Source: Diphasiastrum complanatum | Lineage: Eukaryota; Streptophyta; Lycopodiopsida; Lycopodiales; Lycopodiaceae | Length of the DNA: 64,000 bases | Reading direction: 5' to 3' | Assembly (NCBI GenBank): GCA_029204225.1 | Contig: CM055109.1 | Location: forward strand, 41,896,544-41,960,543 | In this document: positions 13,675-25,744 of the stretch, piece by piece | How the letters are laid out: the number at the start of each line of letters is the position of its first letter | Numbering within the stretch: the first letter of the stretch is position 1 | The notes under the pieces: model-generated | Database searches by the model: none | Told to the model about the DNA's origin: nothing | The model's input: the letters and a program-made list of their open reading frames with translations, nothing else | Made by a program: the position numbers and the translations under genes

Positions 13675-14408
13675 TGTTGATTTCACACGTGTGGACTGTC
13701 CGCAAAATGTACTTGTGATCTCCTAAGGTGTGTAGATACACCAAGATCAAGACTAGATTGAGATTCAAGATTTGTCTTTGATTTTATGGCAAAAACACAC
13801 TACTACATGCATTCAATCACTTCCAAGTCTCACTCAGGTATGTGGGAAGTGTTCCAAAAATAATCTAAGTAAAAACAAGCTCCTCTCCTTAGGTAGAGAG
13901 AGAGAATCATCATGAGCTCTCGGGTAGAGAGAGAAAGCTAGAAAATCAATTACACACAAAATCCACTCAATCTCAAAATCAATTAGATCTAAATGAGAAG
14001 TACAATGATACTACTAGATCCACGAGCTACCACTATGCTTAACTATGATTGGACCACACTTTGCCACCTCTTAATCCTATTGGACCATTGATCCATTCAC
14101 CTCTAAATTCTATTGGACCATTTTCAAGCAAACCTCAAATTCTATTGGACCCTTCAAGGTTCCATCTCTAAATCCTATTGGACCTCTTAAATTTCATCAA
14201 ACAAAAGTATTACACTTGTCTACACTCTAATTGGCACGAGTTTAGCCTCTTACTCTATTTTGGCTAAATAGTGGCATGACAAGTAGAAATAGGTATTTTG
14301 CCATCTATGCCAAATTTGGTCCTATCAACATCCTACACCTAGATGCTTGATATAAAAAAACATAAGGCCCCTATAGCTAACATAGATAATCTTTTTCAAT
14401 TCTTCACA
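13675..14408 (-). repeat. Element D 3' LTR
   Basis: 734 bp, starting TGTTGATTTCACACGTGTGG and ending CAATTCTTCACA on the plus strand. It contains repeated CTATTGGACC motifs (about 14090-14200) and a CACACGTGTGG palindrome at 13684-13694. Confidence 0.93.
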
Positions 14409-14421
14409 ATCTTCCTAAAAA
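14409..14421 (-). other. Element D polypurine tract
   Basis: Minus strand reads TTTTTAGGAAGAT just before the 3' LTR. Element J has the cleaner GGAGGAG form at the same site. Confidence 0.7.
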
Positions 14422-15923
14422 ATTATCTATGAAGATTTGAACATTGAGCTTGATATAACTCCAAGATTAGATCTATGCTTGATGAAAGCACTTTTGCTCA
14501 AAGGCTTGGTGAGTAGATCGGCAATACAAGAGGACGAGTTGACATGCTCCAAATAGATTTCTCCTCCAATAAGCTTTTCTCTCACAAAATGGTGTGCCAC
14601 TTCTATGTGCTTGCTTCATGCATGAAATATGGTATTATTGGCAAGAGCTTGGGCCGAGATGTTATCACACTTGATCATTGGTAGATCATCTTCCTTGATG
14701 CACTTTATCTCCATTAATAACCTCTTGATCCAAAGCACCTCTTTGGTAGTTGTAGTGAGTGCTTTGTACTTGGCCTCACATGAAGAGAGAGATATAGTAT
14801 CTTGCTTTTTGGAAAGCCAAGATATTAGATTGCCTCCAAGAAAGATAGTGTATGCACTAATAGACTTTCGATCCATCTTGTCACTTGCAAAATCTGAATC
14901 TGAGTAACTAACAATGGATAGATCTTCACTTTTATAAAGTAGACCATAATCACAAGATGAAGATACATATCTTAGAATCCTCTTGGCCATCTTCCAATCA
15001 TGAATATTAGGATCTTGCATAAATTGATTCAATTTGTGCACACAAAAACTTAAATCGGGCCTAGTAATGGTAAGCCAAATCAAGGAGCCTACAAGACTCC
15101 TAAAAAGTGTGATGTCCTCGAAGGATCTTTCATCACCTTTATTAGGATCTTTTACAATTTGCTCCATTGGAGTATCTATGCTCTTAGAATTTGCCATATG
15201 GAATTTTTTCAACATAGAGTGAACATATCTAGATTGGCATATAAAAACATGATCTTCATAAAAATCAATCTCTAGGCCTAGGATGTAATGTATTTCTCCT
15301 AGATCTTGCATTTTAAACTCACATCCAAGTGTCAGCTTAGTTTCATCAACTAGCTTGATACATCTTCCACAAAGAATAATGTCATCAACATAAATTAGAA
15401 GAATGACAATATTACTATCAACAAACTCTAGATACATGGAAGGATCATAGTCACTAAGAGTAAATCCTGATGAGATAAGGAAAGAATTAAGTCTTGAATA
15501 CCATGATCTTGGTGGTTGCTTGAGTCCATAAAGACTTTTGAAGAGCAAGGACACTTTGGACTCATCCTTGATGAATCCTTGAGGTTGTTCCATATAGATC
15601 TCCTGCTCAAGATAACCATTTAGAAAAGCATTGGATACATCTAATTGGAACACCTTCCACTTACAGAAACAAGCAAGAGAAATAAGAATTCTTATTGTCA
15701 CCATCTTTGCAACGGGTGCAAAGGTCTCCTCATAATCAAGGCCATGGATTTGAGCAAATCCTTTGGCACATAATCTTGCTTTATACTTGTTGATGGTGCC
15801 ATCATGATTGTTCTTGATCCGAAATACCCATTTGCAACAAATCACATGCTTGTTGGATGGAGGATCCACAAGCTCCCAAGTATTGTTGGTGACCAATGCA
15901 TCATACTCTTGCTTCTTGTACAT
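14422..15923 (-). pseudogene. Element D reverse transcriptase and RNase H
   Basis: The main frame (15923 to 14616, 435 codons) is copia-type reverse transcriptase joined to RNase H. It shows CKWVFRIK, KARLCAKGFAQ, the palm block QLDVSNAFLNG, GLKQPPRSWY and the catalytic YVDD at about codon 178, then RNase [17 protein letters not shown]. It would copy element RNA into cDNA. A TGA at about 14613-14615 follows IFHA; homology resumes beyond it to DLLTKPLSKS near 14500. About 75 bp upstream of the frame, present in J (KEWYDAMKQ and its surroundings), are deleted, so it is not joined to integrase in frame. Confidence 0.9.
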
Positions 15924-15998
15924 TCTTTGGCATAATTAGTGGAATCAAGATCCACTTGTTTGCCTTTGTCAACATATGAGAGCCTCTTAGGCTAGGAT

Positions 15999-16403
15999 CT
16001 ATCTCTTATGGATCTTCCCGGGTGAGAAAATCTCAAGAGAATCTTCTTCAAATCTCGACCCCATCACATCATAATTGTCTTCAAAATCAATAATAGGCGA
16101 TGCATCCATAGACTTCTTGATCTCGGCCTCTTCAAAAGATGAATGTTGATCTTCATGGAAGACAACATCTCTACTGTCAATAACTTGAGAAGTAGAGAGT
16201 ACAAAGACTACATAGGCCTTTTTGGTGGATGAGTATCCAACCATGATTCCTTTGCATGCACTAGGATCTTCCCTCTTCCTTGTTTCCAAGGGAATATGGG
16301 CAAAGCATATGCATCCAAAAACTCTAAGGTGATCAACCTTAGGCTTCTTCAAATATAAGATTTCATATGGTGACTTTCCTCCAAGAGCTATATGTGGGAG
16401 CAT
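15999..16403 (-). pseudogene. Element D integrase C-terminal (SH3-like) region
   Basis: A 134-codon frame with LGGKSPYEILYLKKP, LRVFGCICFAHIP, MVGYSSTKKAY and DSRDVVFHEDQ, the conserved copia region between the integrase core and reverse transcriptase. It is separated from the core by a stop near 16456 and by frame changes. Confidence 0.85.
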
Positions 16404-16471
16404 ATTGCAAAGATAATTTGCAACATTAATGGCTTCTCCCCAGAAATCTTTGGGTTAAGATGCCTCAATTC

Positions 16472-17152
16472 TCATAGATTTTGCACATTCACATAGAGAT
16501 CTATTCTTTCTCTCGGCCACTCCATTTTGAGATGGAGAATAGGCACAAGAGAACTCACTTTTAATGCCTCAAGCTCACAAAAATCATGAAATTTATTGGA
16601 GATATATTCACCACCTCCATCACATCTAAGAGCTTTAATCTTGAATGAGAATTGCTTCTCTACATAAGCTTTGAAAATAAGGAAATGATCAAACACCATA
16701 GATTTAGAAGCAAGAAGATATATCCAAGTGAATCTTGTGAAATCATCAATGAAAGTAACAAAACAAGTTGCTCCGCCCTTGCTTATAGTTGATGAGAAAT
16801 GCACATCCGAGTGGATTAACTCCAAACGTTGCTTGCTTTTGATAGAAGATCTTGTAAATGGCTTTTTGTGAGATTTAGCAATAGTACAAGCCTCACAAGG
16901 CTTGATCTTCTTGGAGAATGACTTTGGCAAGCCAATAGCTTTGGCCTCTTTGATCATAGAGAGCATGGATTTGTAGTTGGGATGTCCCAACATCCTATGC
17001 CATAATTCCTCCATAGAGAGCTTGTTCACAAGAGCAACAATACAAGAATTCACATATTCATTTGGATCTAGTTTATGGATGCCTCCAAATCCTAGCTCTC
17101 TTTTTGTATTTTTGAACCTCTTGAAGAACTTGTGGTTCTTCTTCAAGGCCAA
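16472..17152 (-). pseudogene. Element D pre-integrase and integrase core
   Basis: A 226-codon frame. The pre-integrase zinc region shows LWHRMLGHPNY and CEACTIAKSHKKPF (HHCC). The catalytic core has LIHSDVHF (first Asp), FIDDFTRF and LRCDGGGEY (second Asp region). A frameshift then replaces the expected YSPSQNG-AERKN block carrying the catalytic Glu, which is still readable in another frame. The N-terminal part comes straight after the gag remnant because of the internal deletion. Confidence 0.88.
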
Positions 17153-17273
17153 GAACTATGTCCATCACATCTTGAAGGATCAAGATGGACTCCATCCTCG
17201 TCTTCCAAATTGAATAGTTTGAAGTGGACAATCTTTCACTTGGTTCCAACAAAGATGAGCTCATTGAAGCCAT
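17085..17273 (-). pseudogene. Element D gag N-terminal remnant
   Basis: About 60 codons starting MASMSSSLLEPSERL and containing NYSIWKTRMESILILQD, the same N-terminus as the gag frames at 35951, 49059 and 55389. The frame runs into IWRHP at about 17092, where the integrase-side sequence begins in another frame. Gag remainder, zinc knuckle and protease are deleted. The start is set by the family-wide MAS/MGS; the ORF opens 18 codons earlier. Confidence 0.85.
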
Positions 17274-18015
17274 TTGAAGTGAAGAAAACTCAAATGATGG
17301 ACAATAAATGTTGCTACACACTCTCAATAGGATCCAATATTGAAGTACTATCTCCTCCTATGAAAGATCTTGCAACTATTTGTGAATTGATTCTCACTAG
17401 CTACTCAAATCTCTCTAAAACAAGATCTATTTCACATCAAATGATGGACTATAGACAAAGTTAGGATCATTTACTCTTAGCACTTGTGAAATATACTAAG
17501 TAACCAAATTTGACTCAAACTCAATGATATTGCATGAAACAAATTGGCTATGATCTCAAAACAATGTCTAGATCACTTATAGATGAGATTGGTAACCATA
17601 CAACTGTGAACAGAGATCTAACAAGCAATCTCTTGACCAAACCAAATGTGTCCACTTAGGTCTAGGTGCCCTACCTAACCCTCTTCAAAAGATTATAACT
17701 TCTGATTGGCTCAACCAAATGGAATGAAATGATTGCAACAAAAACTAGACAAAAATAGCTTTAAAACAAGCTATCAAGCAAGATAAATGGATCAAGCATG
17801 AGAGAGAACTCTCAATCTGAAATTGGATGTTCCTCACACGTGTCTGAGCATCTGATTCCGTACAGTACCAGGTCAGACCTAATCAATGACCTATTGATCT
17901 CTTTTGATCCAAAATTGGGCAAGATAGCTAGGAAAATGGATCTTGACAATTTCTAGCTCAAGATTGATGAATAGTTTTCAGTCAAATGGATCAAAATGCA
18001 TGGTAACCTTAGGTA
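17274..18015 (-). other. Element D 5' leader
   Basis: About 740 bp between the primer site and the gag start, with no coding signal. Equivalent leaders precede gag in the 35-kb fragment and elements G and H. Confidence 0.7.
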
Positions 18016-18028
18016 GGCTCTGATACCA
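18016..18028 (-). other. Element D primer-binding site
   Basis: Minus strand TGGTATCAGAGCC lies directly inside the 5' LTR and is complementary to the 3' end of plant initiator Met tRNA. Confidence 0.93.
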
Positions 18029-18762
18029 TGATTATTTCACACGTGTGGACTATCCACAACATGTACTTGTGATCTCCTAAGGTGTGTAGATGCACCAAGA
18101 TCAAGACTAGATTGAGATTCAAGATCTATCTTTGATTCTATGGCAAAAACACACTACTACATGCATTCAATCACTTCCAACTCTCACTCAAGTATGTGGG
18201 AAGTGTTCCAAAAATAATCTAAGTAAAAAAAAGCTGCTCTCCTTGGGTAGAGAGAGAAAATCATCATGAGCTCTCAAGTAGAGAGAGAAAGCTAGAAAAT
18301 CAATTACTCACAAAATCCACTCAATCTCAAAATCAATTAGATCCAAATGAGGAGTACAATGATACTAGTAGATCCACGAGCTACCTCTATGCTTAACTAT
18401 GATTGGACCACACTTTGCCACCTCTTAATCCTATTGGACCATTGATCCATTCACCTCTAATTCTATTGGACCATTTTCAAGCAAACCTCAAATTCTATTG
18501 AACTCTTCAAGGTTCCACCTCTAACTCCTATTGGACCTCTTAAATTTCATCAAACAAAAGTATTACACTTGTCTACACTCTAATTGGCACGAGTTTAGCC
18601 TCTTACTCTATTTTGGCTAAATAGTGGCATTACAAGTGGAAATAGGTAATTTGCCATCTATGCCAAATTTGCTCCTATCAAACATCCTACACCTAGATGC
18701 TTGATATAAAAAAACATAAGACCCCTATATCTAACATAGATAATATTTTTCAATTCTTCACA
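18029..18762 (-). repeat. Element D 5' LTR
   Basis: 734 bp matching 13675-14408 with scattered substitutions, including TGATTATTTC for TGTTGATTTC at the end. Confidence 0.93.
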
Positions 18763-18767
18763 AGTAC
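18763..18767. repeat. Target-site duplication of element D, right
   Basis: AGTAC, matching 13670-13674. Confidence 0.93.
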
Positions 18768-19072
18768 CACAGTAGAGCGCGACTGTAGCAGAGTGCAGTT
18801 ATGGCAAGTCTTGCAATGATTCCGGTCTGTGTGGCTGGAACGCGATGATGAGTGATCCCATTTTGTCCGATCCTCTTGCACCTACAGTGGCCGTGATAGA
18901 GATTCAGGGAGTGCGAGCTTCTAGCATGTAATGAAATTGCCAGAAGAAAAAAAAACTGCAGCTGCAGATCTTGGATATTGGATATTACAGAGGCGATTGA
19001 TTAATATTACAGTGGATCTGTGTTGGGATCCATCGTCATGAGGGCCAAGTGGAAGAAAAAACGTATGCGCAA

Positions 19073-19074
<2 letters not shown>
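18768..19074. other. Unassigned flank
   Basis: About 300 bp, less AT-rich than its neighbours, with CTGCAGCTGCAG near 18956-18967. No protein or RNA gene recognised. Confidence 0.4.

Positions 19075-19167
<93 letters not shown>
19075..19167. repeat. (GA)n microsatellite, tandem copy 1
   Basis: About 93 bp of perfect AG repeats. Confidence 0.96.
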
Positions 19168-19169
<2 letters not shown>

Positions 19170-19386
19170 ATAAAGAGTTAAAGGTAACCAACACTCCCAA
19201 TTATAGAAAGGTGTGTAGCCCTTGTTTTCTTCTGTTAAAGATGTGGTTCAAATGTTTCTTGTTGGAAGATAAGTTCCACAAGAAAGCCCAAACGCCGCAG
19301 GGAGGGAGCATGTGGTGACAATAGGATATAATCGTACGGTTCAGGAGTTTTGATTAGCACTCTGCTATATTCTCTTTTCGTGTGTG

Positions 19387-19407
19387 TTTAGGGTTTAGGA
19401 TTTAGGG
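19387..19407 (+). repeat. Interstitial telomere-type motif
   Basis: TTTAGGG TTTAGGA TTTAGGG, three consecutive units of the plant telomere heptamer with one substitution. It recurs at 19858-19878 in the next copy. Confidence 0.8.
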
Positions 19408-19617
19408 TGTGTGTGTGCGTGTGTGCGTGTAAGTATGATGCCATTCATTTATGTCACAAGCTTACTAGTTCATGATACCCTAATTCATAGTATCTTGATT
19501 TATGTTTCATGCTAACTAGTTCATGCTACTCTAATTTGTAGGATCTTAATTTACTCATGCTACTTTAATTTGCAAGTTCTGAATCTATGTGCTATATATT
19601 AGATATGTTTCATGCTT

Positions 19618-19638
19618 AGAGAGAGAGAGAGAGAGAGA
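19618..19638. repeat. (GA)n microsatellite, tandem copy 2
   Basis: About 21 bp, the short allele of the three. Confidence 0.92.
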
Positions 19639-19857
19639 TCATAAAGAGTTAAAGGTAACCAACACTCCCAATTCTAGAAAGGTGTGTAGCCCTTGTTTTC
19701 TTCTGTTAAAGATGTGGTTCAAATGTTTCTTGTTGGAAGATAAGTTCCACAAGAAAGCCCAAACGCCGCAGGGAGGGAGCATGTGGTGACAATAGGATAT
19801 AATCGTACGGTTCAGGAGTTTTGATTAGCACTCTGCTATATTCTCTTTTCGTGTGTG

Positions 19858-19878
19858 TTTAGGGTTTAGGATTTAGGG
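19858..19878 (+). repeat. Interstitial telomere-type motif
   Basis: Same three-unit TTTAGGG-type run as at 19387-19407. Confidence 0.8.
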
Positions 19879-20084
19879 TGTGTGTGTGCGTGTGTGTGTA
19901 AGTATGATGCCATTCATTTATGTCGCAAGCTTACTAGTTCATGATACCCTAATTCATAGTATCTTGATTTATGTTTCATGCCAACTAGTTCATGCTACTC
20001 TAATTTGTAGGATCTTAATTTATTCATGCTACTTTAATTTGCAGGTTCTGAATCTATGTGCTATATATTAGATATGTTTCATGC

Positions 20085-20191
<107 letters not shown>

Positions 20192-20555
20192 ATAAAGAGT
20201 TAAAGGTAACCAACACACCCAATTCTAGAAAGGTGTGTAGCCCTTGTTTTCTTCCGTTAAAGATGTGGTTCAAATGTTTCTTGTTGGAAGATAAGTTCCA
20301 CAAGAAAGCCCAAACGTCGCAGGGAGGGAGCATGTGGTGACAATAGGATATAATCGTACGGTTTCGTGTAAGTATGATGCCATTCATTTATGTCGCAAGC
20401 TTACTAGTTCATGATACCCTAATTCATAGTATCTTGATTTATGTTTCATGCTAACTAGTTCATGCTACTCTAATTTGTAGGATCTTAATTTATTCATGCT
20501 ACTCTAATGTGTGTATTGGCATCTCTTTTACAATACTCTATATTTTTACCCATGG

Positions 20556-20688
<133 letters not shown>

Positions 20689-20689
20689 A

Positions 20690-20760
20690 TTAGGGTTAGG
20701 CTTAGGGTAGGTAGGTAGGTCAGGTTAGGGTGGTGTGTAGGGTTAGGTTTAGGTCGCATG
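20690..20760 (+). repeat. Degenerate TTAGGG/TAGG-rich stretch
   Basis: TTAGGG, TTAGG and TAGGTAGG variants (for example TAGGGTTAGGTTTAGG) over about 70 bp. It looks like decayed telomere-type repeat. Confidence 0.6.
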
Positions 20761-20879
20761 AAGGTTAAGGTTATTTTTTTTTTAAACAAAAACTTCAAAA
20801 TGCAAGAACTGGAAAAAAAATTTACAAATAAACAGAACTTCAAAATTGAAAGGTTGAAGTGCTTCTCTCCCAAATTTCC

Positions 20880-21331
20880 TACTCAAACTCAAACTAGAAC
20901 TTGACCTCTTCAACAAGATTTGTCATATCTCCCTCAATTTTCAACCAAATTGGCTACAAATTTGCTCACATTCAAGCTAAGAGTGAGATCTACAATCTTA
21001 CAGAACTATAGTAGAAAAGTTTGGCCAAAAATTCAGCCAAAAATGGGAAAAACAGATTGCAAAAAAACTATTACTAACTAAAATTGGAAAGAAAACACTA
21101 AAATGGCCATAACTTGGTCATTATAGCTCCAAATCAGAAAATCTCAGTACCTCTAGAAAGCTAAGAGGGAGATCTATTGATATAAAACAAGAAACTACAC
21201 AAAAAATGAGGATTAGATAGTCAAAAACTAAATAAAAAATTGCTGGAAATTGAAAAATCAAGAAAGCTAGGACAAGAATCTCTACCAAATTTAACAAAAT
21301 GCACCAAATTTGATGGGGAAAGGATCTAATG
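20880..21331 (-). mobile_element. Retroelement 5' leader fragment
   Basis: AT-rich non-coding DNA directly inside a primer site at 21332-21343, so probably the leader of a minus-strand element whose coding part is missing. No gag frame is visible. Confidence 0.55.
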
Positions 21332-21343
21332 CTCTGATACCAA
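21332..21343 (-). other. Primer-binding site, iMet type
   Basis: Minus strand TGGTATCAGAGC. Confidence 0.75.
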
Positions 21344-21346
21344 AAT

Positions 21347-21935
21347 TGTCATTTTCCAACCTTATCATTCAAACATCTAATCCATTCATTAAACATCAAA
21401 TTACAATGCAAATGCAAGAAATCAAGAAACTAGTCAAAAATCAAGAAGATAGCTAAAAGTAGCAAAACTTCACCAAATTAGGCAAAGTAAGGTATCTTTA
21501 TTCATGCTTATTGATCATTCACAAGATAGGGCCTAATTCTAGAGCATGATCATAGCTCTCATGTGATTTTAGGCACATGAACCACTTTCTTCATCAAGAA
21601 AGCTCTCCAAGAGAAGCTCCAAGATCTCTTAAAACTCAAAATTACAAATGAACAATAGCCTCCAAATTTAGCACGACCTCAGCTATTTATAGTGGTCATT
21701 TGTGACTCTACTATAACTTTGGGGCCTTATTTAGCTAAATTGGGCCTTACAACCATTATTACAATTCCGCTATTCTCAATTATAGCGAGGTTGTTCAAAC
21801 CACTTTATTAACTGTTCTATTGACTAGTTCTAATCTAATTTAGCTCCATGGCTATATTGACAATTCATTAGCAAGCTCATGGGCTAATTACATGTAGCAC
21901 ATGACACAACAAGTTGATTTTGTTGATATTTGTAC
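21347..21935 (-). mobile_element. LTR of a truncated minus-strand element
   Basis: Begins TGTCATTTTCC next to the primer site and runs to where the A-unit linker (AGCAATAAAA) starts. The outer end is estimated because no second copy exists in the window. Confidence 0.5.
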
Positions 21936-21944
21936 CTATGTTTA

Positions 21945-22793
21945 GCAATAAAAAGGTATTTTGAGAACATATTTTTTGAAAGGTTACACTACTAAATGAT
22001 TATAGATGCAATATGATTTAGAAAAAGTCAATTTTTGCCACTTAAAATGAATACCTTGTGCAAATTCATTTGGTAGGTTACAAAATCTTCTATATTCCAT
22101 CTCCTAAAAACAATAGTGTCTAAAATGTCTTTTCCATTTTTTCTATCAAATGTATTCTTGTTCTTACATCATTTATACCAAGAAAGACTTTTTCAATGTT
22201 TTTATTTTTCATAATTCTTTACACTATAGTACATTGGTGTATACTTTATTAACACAACAAATTGAATAGACTCTGAACTCTACAAAACAAATACTTAATG
22301 AACATCAAATCTTCTAATTTCTTTACTTTAAATTACGACTAATGGCTTGAAATACCTTGCTACTTCTCATTGTACTGGATACGCTACACTGATGATCTCC
22401 TTTGAGTGTGAGACATGTGTAGAAAGTGGTCCATGTCAAAGTTGAGGTTGCAAATAATATAAAGGTCAAAGTTTCAAACAATCATAGCATGAATTCCATG
22501 TACATTCATCCAAAATACTCCATTCAATCTTGGAGAGTAGTTTTTTGGACATTCTTTCCATTAAATCAAGTAAGAAAGTTCACAATGTGATAAGACAAAA
22601 TCAGTTTTTTTTTTATGACATGATCTCATTTTACACATAACACTTAACAAATCTAGGCCTTCTTTTCTCTTGTCAAGACACTTAGGTTAAGTATCGATAG
22701 TCCTAGTGGAAGTAGAGCTAATAAATTTGAAGTCTTTATCAACCCATGGAATCAAATCAAGAGGAGACTGAAAGAATCAAACAGATGTTAGAG
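21945..22793 (+). repeat. A unit 5' part, copy 6
   Basis: Matches the conserved A-unit 5' part, ending in a short GA run (22794-22810). It is followed by segment B, not by the usual A-unit 3' part. The same A-GA-B arrangement is found inverted at 45960-47460. Confidence 0.85.
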
Positions 22794-22810
22794 AGAGAGA
22801 GAGAGAGAGA

Positions 22811-23333
22811 ATTTCACATAGTTCCTCTTGACAAAGCAAGACCAAACCCTTTGAAGCCTTTATTCGTAAACCAACAAGGTACAGTGAAGCTTAAAAGTAA
22901 AATACAGTTTTGTAAAGCACCATATAGCATTACCACTCTCAAAACGTCCAGCTGATACCTACCACCATCCCACAACACAAAACCGCACGAGTTAATATAG
23001 TGGGGAAGACAGGTGTCATAGCTGAGCGTTAGTTGTTATCCATATCGTAAAGAAGCTATACTACTCATCAGCATAAATAGCATTTTAAAACATAGTCCAG
23101 TCTTCCCCAACACAAAGATGATTTTATGGCGATAGGCCAAGCCCCTCCATTACCATATCAAGGCAAGTGCCATGCTGATCAGTTTTAGGGCATTGGTCCG
23201 TATCAGTTTATTTTGTTTATAGCATAAGTATGAAAAGTTTTTACCGTATATATTGCTTATCGCTAAAAAAAATGGTGTGAACACGTGTTCCGGTGTCAGA
23301 GCAAATCCATGCTATTCTAACCCGTGTGACTTA
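22811..23333 (+). repeat. Segment B, copy 1 (inverted partner 45965-46484)
   Basis: About 520 bp with no coding motif. It ends with GGTGTCAGAGCAAATCCATG, resembling a degraded primer site, so it may be an LTR remnant. The partner copy is on the opposite strand about 23 kb away. A new A unit begins immediately after it. Confidence 0.8.
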
Positions 23334-24016
23334 AAAGTTCCATCTCCTAAAATCAATAGTGTTTAAAATGTCTTTTTCATTTTTCCTATCAAATGTATTC
23401 TTGTTCTTACATCATTTATACCAAGAAAGACTTTTTCAATGTCTTTATTTTTCACAATTCTTTACACAACAGTACATTGGTTTATACTTTATTAACACAA
23501 CAAATTGAATAGACTCTGAACTCTACAAAACAAATACTCTAATGAACATCAAATCTTCTAATTTCTTTACTTTGAATCATGACTAATTGCTTGAAATACC
23601 TTCCTACTTCTCTTTGTACTGGATATGCTACACTGATGATCTCCTTTCAATGTGAGACATGTGTAGAAAGTGGTCCATGTCAAACTTGAGTTTGCAAATA
23701 ATATAAAGGTCAAAATTTCAAACAATCATAGCATGAATTCATCCAAAATACTCCATTCAATCTTGGAGAGTAGTTTTTTGGACATTCTTTCCAATAAATC
23801 AAGTAAGAAAGTTCACAACGCGATAAGACAAAACCACCTTTTTTTTTATGACATGATGTCATTTTACATGTAACACTTAACAAATCTAGGCTTTATTTTC
23901 TCTTGTCAAAACACCCAGGTTAAGTATCGATAGTCCTAGTGGAAGTAGAGCTAATAAATTGAAGTCTTTATCAACCCATGGGATCAAATCAAGAGGAGAC
24001 TGAAAGAATCAAACAG

Positions 24017-24096
<80 letters not shown>

Positions 24097-24727
24097 AACT
24101 AGCTAAATATTACAAGGTCGATGATTGCTACATATTTGTAGAGCCTATTTCAATGTTAATACTATTAGATTTTGAAACAATAATTTGTTAAATTTAGACA
24201 TGTAAGCTTGTTGAAAGCTAACGAATTATGACAAGTATTATCATTTGACATTGTGATATATTAGATCCTATATTTTCAACAAATTATATTATTGATATTT
24301 GTAGTTTATTGAATTCGTCGATTTTTCATCATATTTTGATATTAAATCTTGTATGATACAATGTCAAAATGCAATAGACTTGTCAGCTGCTGAGCTTCCA
24401 ATAGTTGGAAAGAGTTATCATACATGTTGAAATCCAACAATTTCATACGAATGAAAATCCTAAGAACTTTTTAACAAGTGCTCTAAAAATGCCAAAATAA
24501 ATAGATAAAACTTTACACAATTCTTCCTTGAAATTTATATTGGTATAATACTATCATGTCCTAGTGACAAAAACATTCATAGATGTTCACCATAGAGTCT
24601 GACATTTGTATGCAATTTTCTCACACTTTCATTTCACTTGCAAACTTAATCCTTGAGCATTCGCAAACACGAAAAGTCAAGATGCCAATTCACAAGTTGA
24701 ATCAAACGTGATCTTTGATGTTTGCAA
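23334..24727 (+). repeat. A unit, copy 7, first part
   Basis: A-unit 5' part, a (GT)n(GA)n tract and the A-unit 3' part. It contains an extra AT-rich stretch of about 110 bp near 24190-24310 and is interrupted at 24728 by a solo LTR. Confidence 0.85.
24019..24093. repeat. (GT)n(GA)n compound microsatellite
   Basis: About 46 bp of GT followed by about 29 bp of GA at the conserved A-unit microsatellite position. This is the only A copy with GT. Confidence 0.95.
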
Positions 24728-25547
24728 TGTGAAAAATGCAAAAATAAGCTTGGTAGAGGCCAAAAATCTTGTATATAGATAAACACACTTGTGTGGAGCC
24801 TGTTCCCATGTGTGAAACTAGTGTACTTGTCATGTACCATAATCATATAGGATGTACATATGATTTAATTCAAGTTCTAGTGGCTAAAAAGGCCAAAAAC
24901 TAGTTTTCTAGACATATGACACATGGCATCAATCTATTGATTGCATGAGCCACATCCTTTGGTTAGGTGTGATATCCCATGTGTAGAGGTATGCTCACAC
25001 ATGAAGTAGGCGAATTTTGAGTTCTAGAAGATTTCCAAGTAGATCTCCATATAGAAGGAAAATAGGCCAAAAGTGCTCAAAATAGAAGGTTTTGTCCAAG
25101 TGTCAGTTTTGCATGATGAATCATCATATGGGAAAGAACCTTCACACATGTGGGATCAGAGGGATGATCAGTACCACAAGCTCCCACTTATTGTATATAT
25201 AGAGCCACATTTGGCCATAATCATGGTGAGACACCAATCTTGGTTTTGGAAGCAATTTTGAGTGATTCTCTCCATTTGTCTACATTTGTTTTGATTGTTT
25301 TGAGGTTCTACCAATGTGTACTTGATTTTCAGGTTGGAGTCCATACTCAGACAGGGTTTCACACGTGGGAAACCATAAAGTACACTTACCTTCAATTAAT
25401 GATTGTTCTTGTTAGGATTTTGTGTCTAGAATTGATCTAGATTGATCTTAATCTGAAGTAGATTGATAGATCAAGTAATCTGACAACCAATCCCTCTTGA
25501 GGATCAGATTAGGATCCACTCTTGGTCCTTTTTGTACTTTTTGCACA
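24728..25547 (+). mobile_element. Solo LTR with perfect TGCAA duplications
   Basis: 820 bp from TGTGAAAAATGC to TTTTTGCACA, flanked by TGCAA at 24723-24727 and 25548-25552. The empty site is visible in A unit copy 2 near 2840-2850, where TTTGCAACTCAAG is continuous. It is left by recombination between two LTRs of a former element. It contains a TATA-like TATATATAG near 25195, which suggests plus-strand orientation. Confidence 0.92.
25194..25202 (+). promoter_or_regulatory. TATA-like box in the solo LTR
   Basis: TATATATAG, about 470 bp into the LTR, a plausible core promoter of the former element. Confidence 0.4.
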
Positions 25548-25552
25548 TGCAA

Positions 25553-25620
25553 CTCAAGTAGGAGAAGATTGCTATATATGTGGGGAGCAAAGCAATAATT
25601 GATGAAACATAAAGATCAAA
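25553..25620 (+). repeat. A unit, copy 7, last part
   Basis: Resumes at CTCAAGTAGGAGAAG and matches copy 2 up to AATTGATGAAA, then diverges. The E0 remnant starts soon after. Confidence 0.8.
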
Positions 25621-25744
25621 ACCACATCAAGTTAATGTACCTCAAGGTCGGCAGCTACAACATAAGATAAGGTGCTCGGATCGATGAATGCTTGAGTTGA
25701 TGGTATTGGGAATCTGAGTGAATCCTCATGCTACCAATCTTGTC

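Larger units (their letters stand above)
13675..18762 (-). mobile_element. Copia element D, complete ends, internally deleted
   Basis: 5088 bp with two 734-bp LTRs, a TGGTATCAGAGCC primer site, a polypurine tract and perfect AGTAC duplications. Minus-strand order is short gag start, integrase, reverse transcriptase, RNase H. Most of gag, the zinc knuckle and the protease are missing, and pol has frameshifts and stops. It is non-autonomous, and its closest relative here is J. Confidence 0.94.

Noticed and set aside
14629-14907. Plus-strand 92-codon frame over element D RNase H (also 60061-60339, 41668-41940)
   Set aside because: Antisense shadow of the conserved RNase H frame; similar in all copies because the coding strand is conserved.
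18016-18028. tRNA gene suggested by GGCTCTGATACCA
   Set aside because: Only the 3' end of iMet tRNA is matched and it adjoins an LTR; these sites are primer-binding sites, also at 35199, 48254 and elsewhere.
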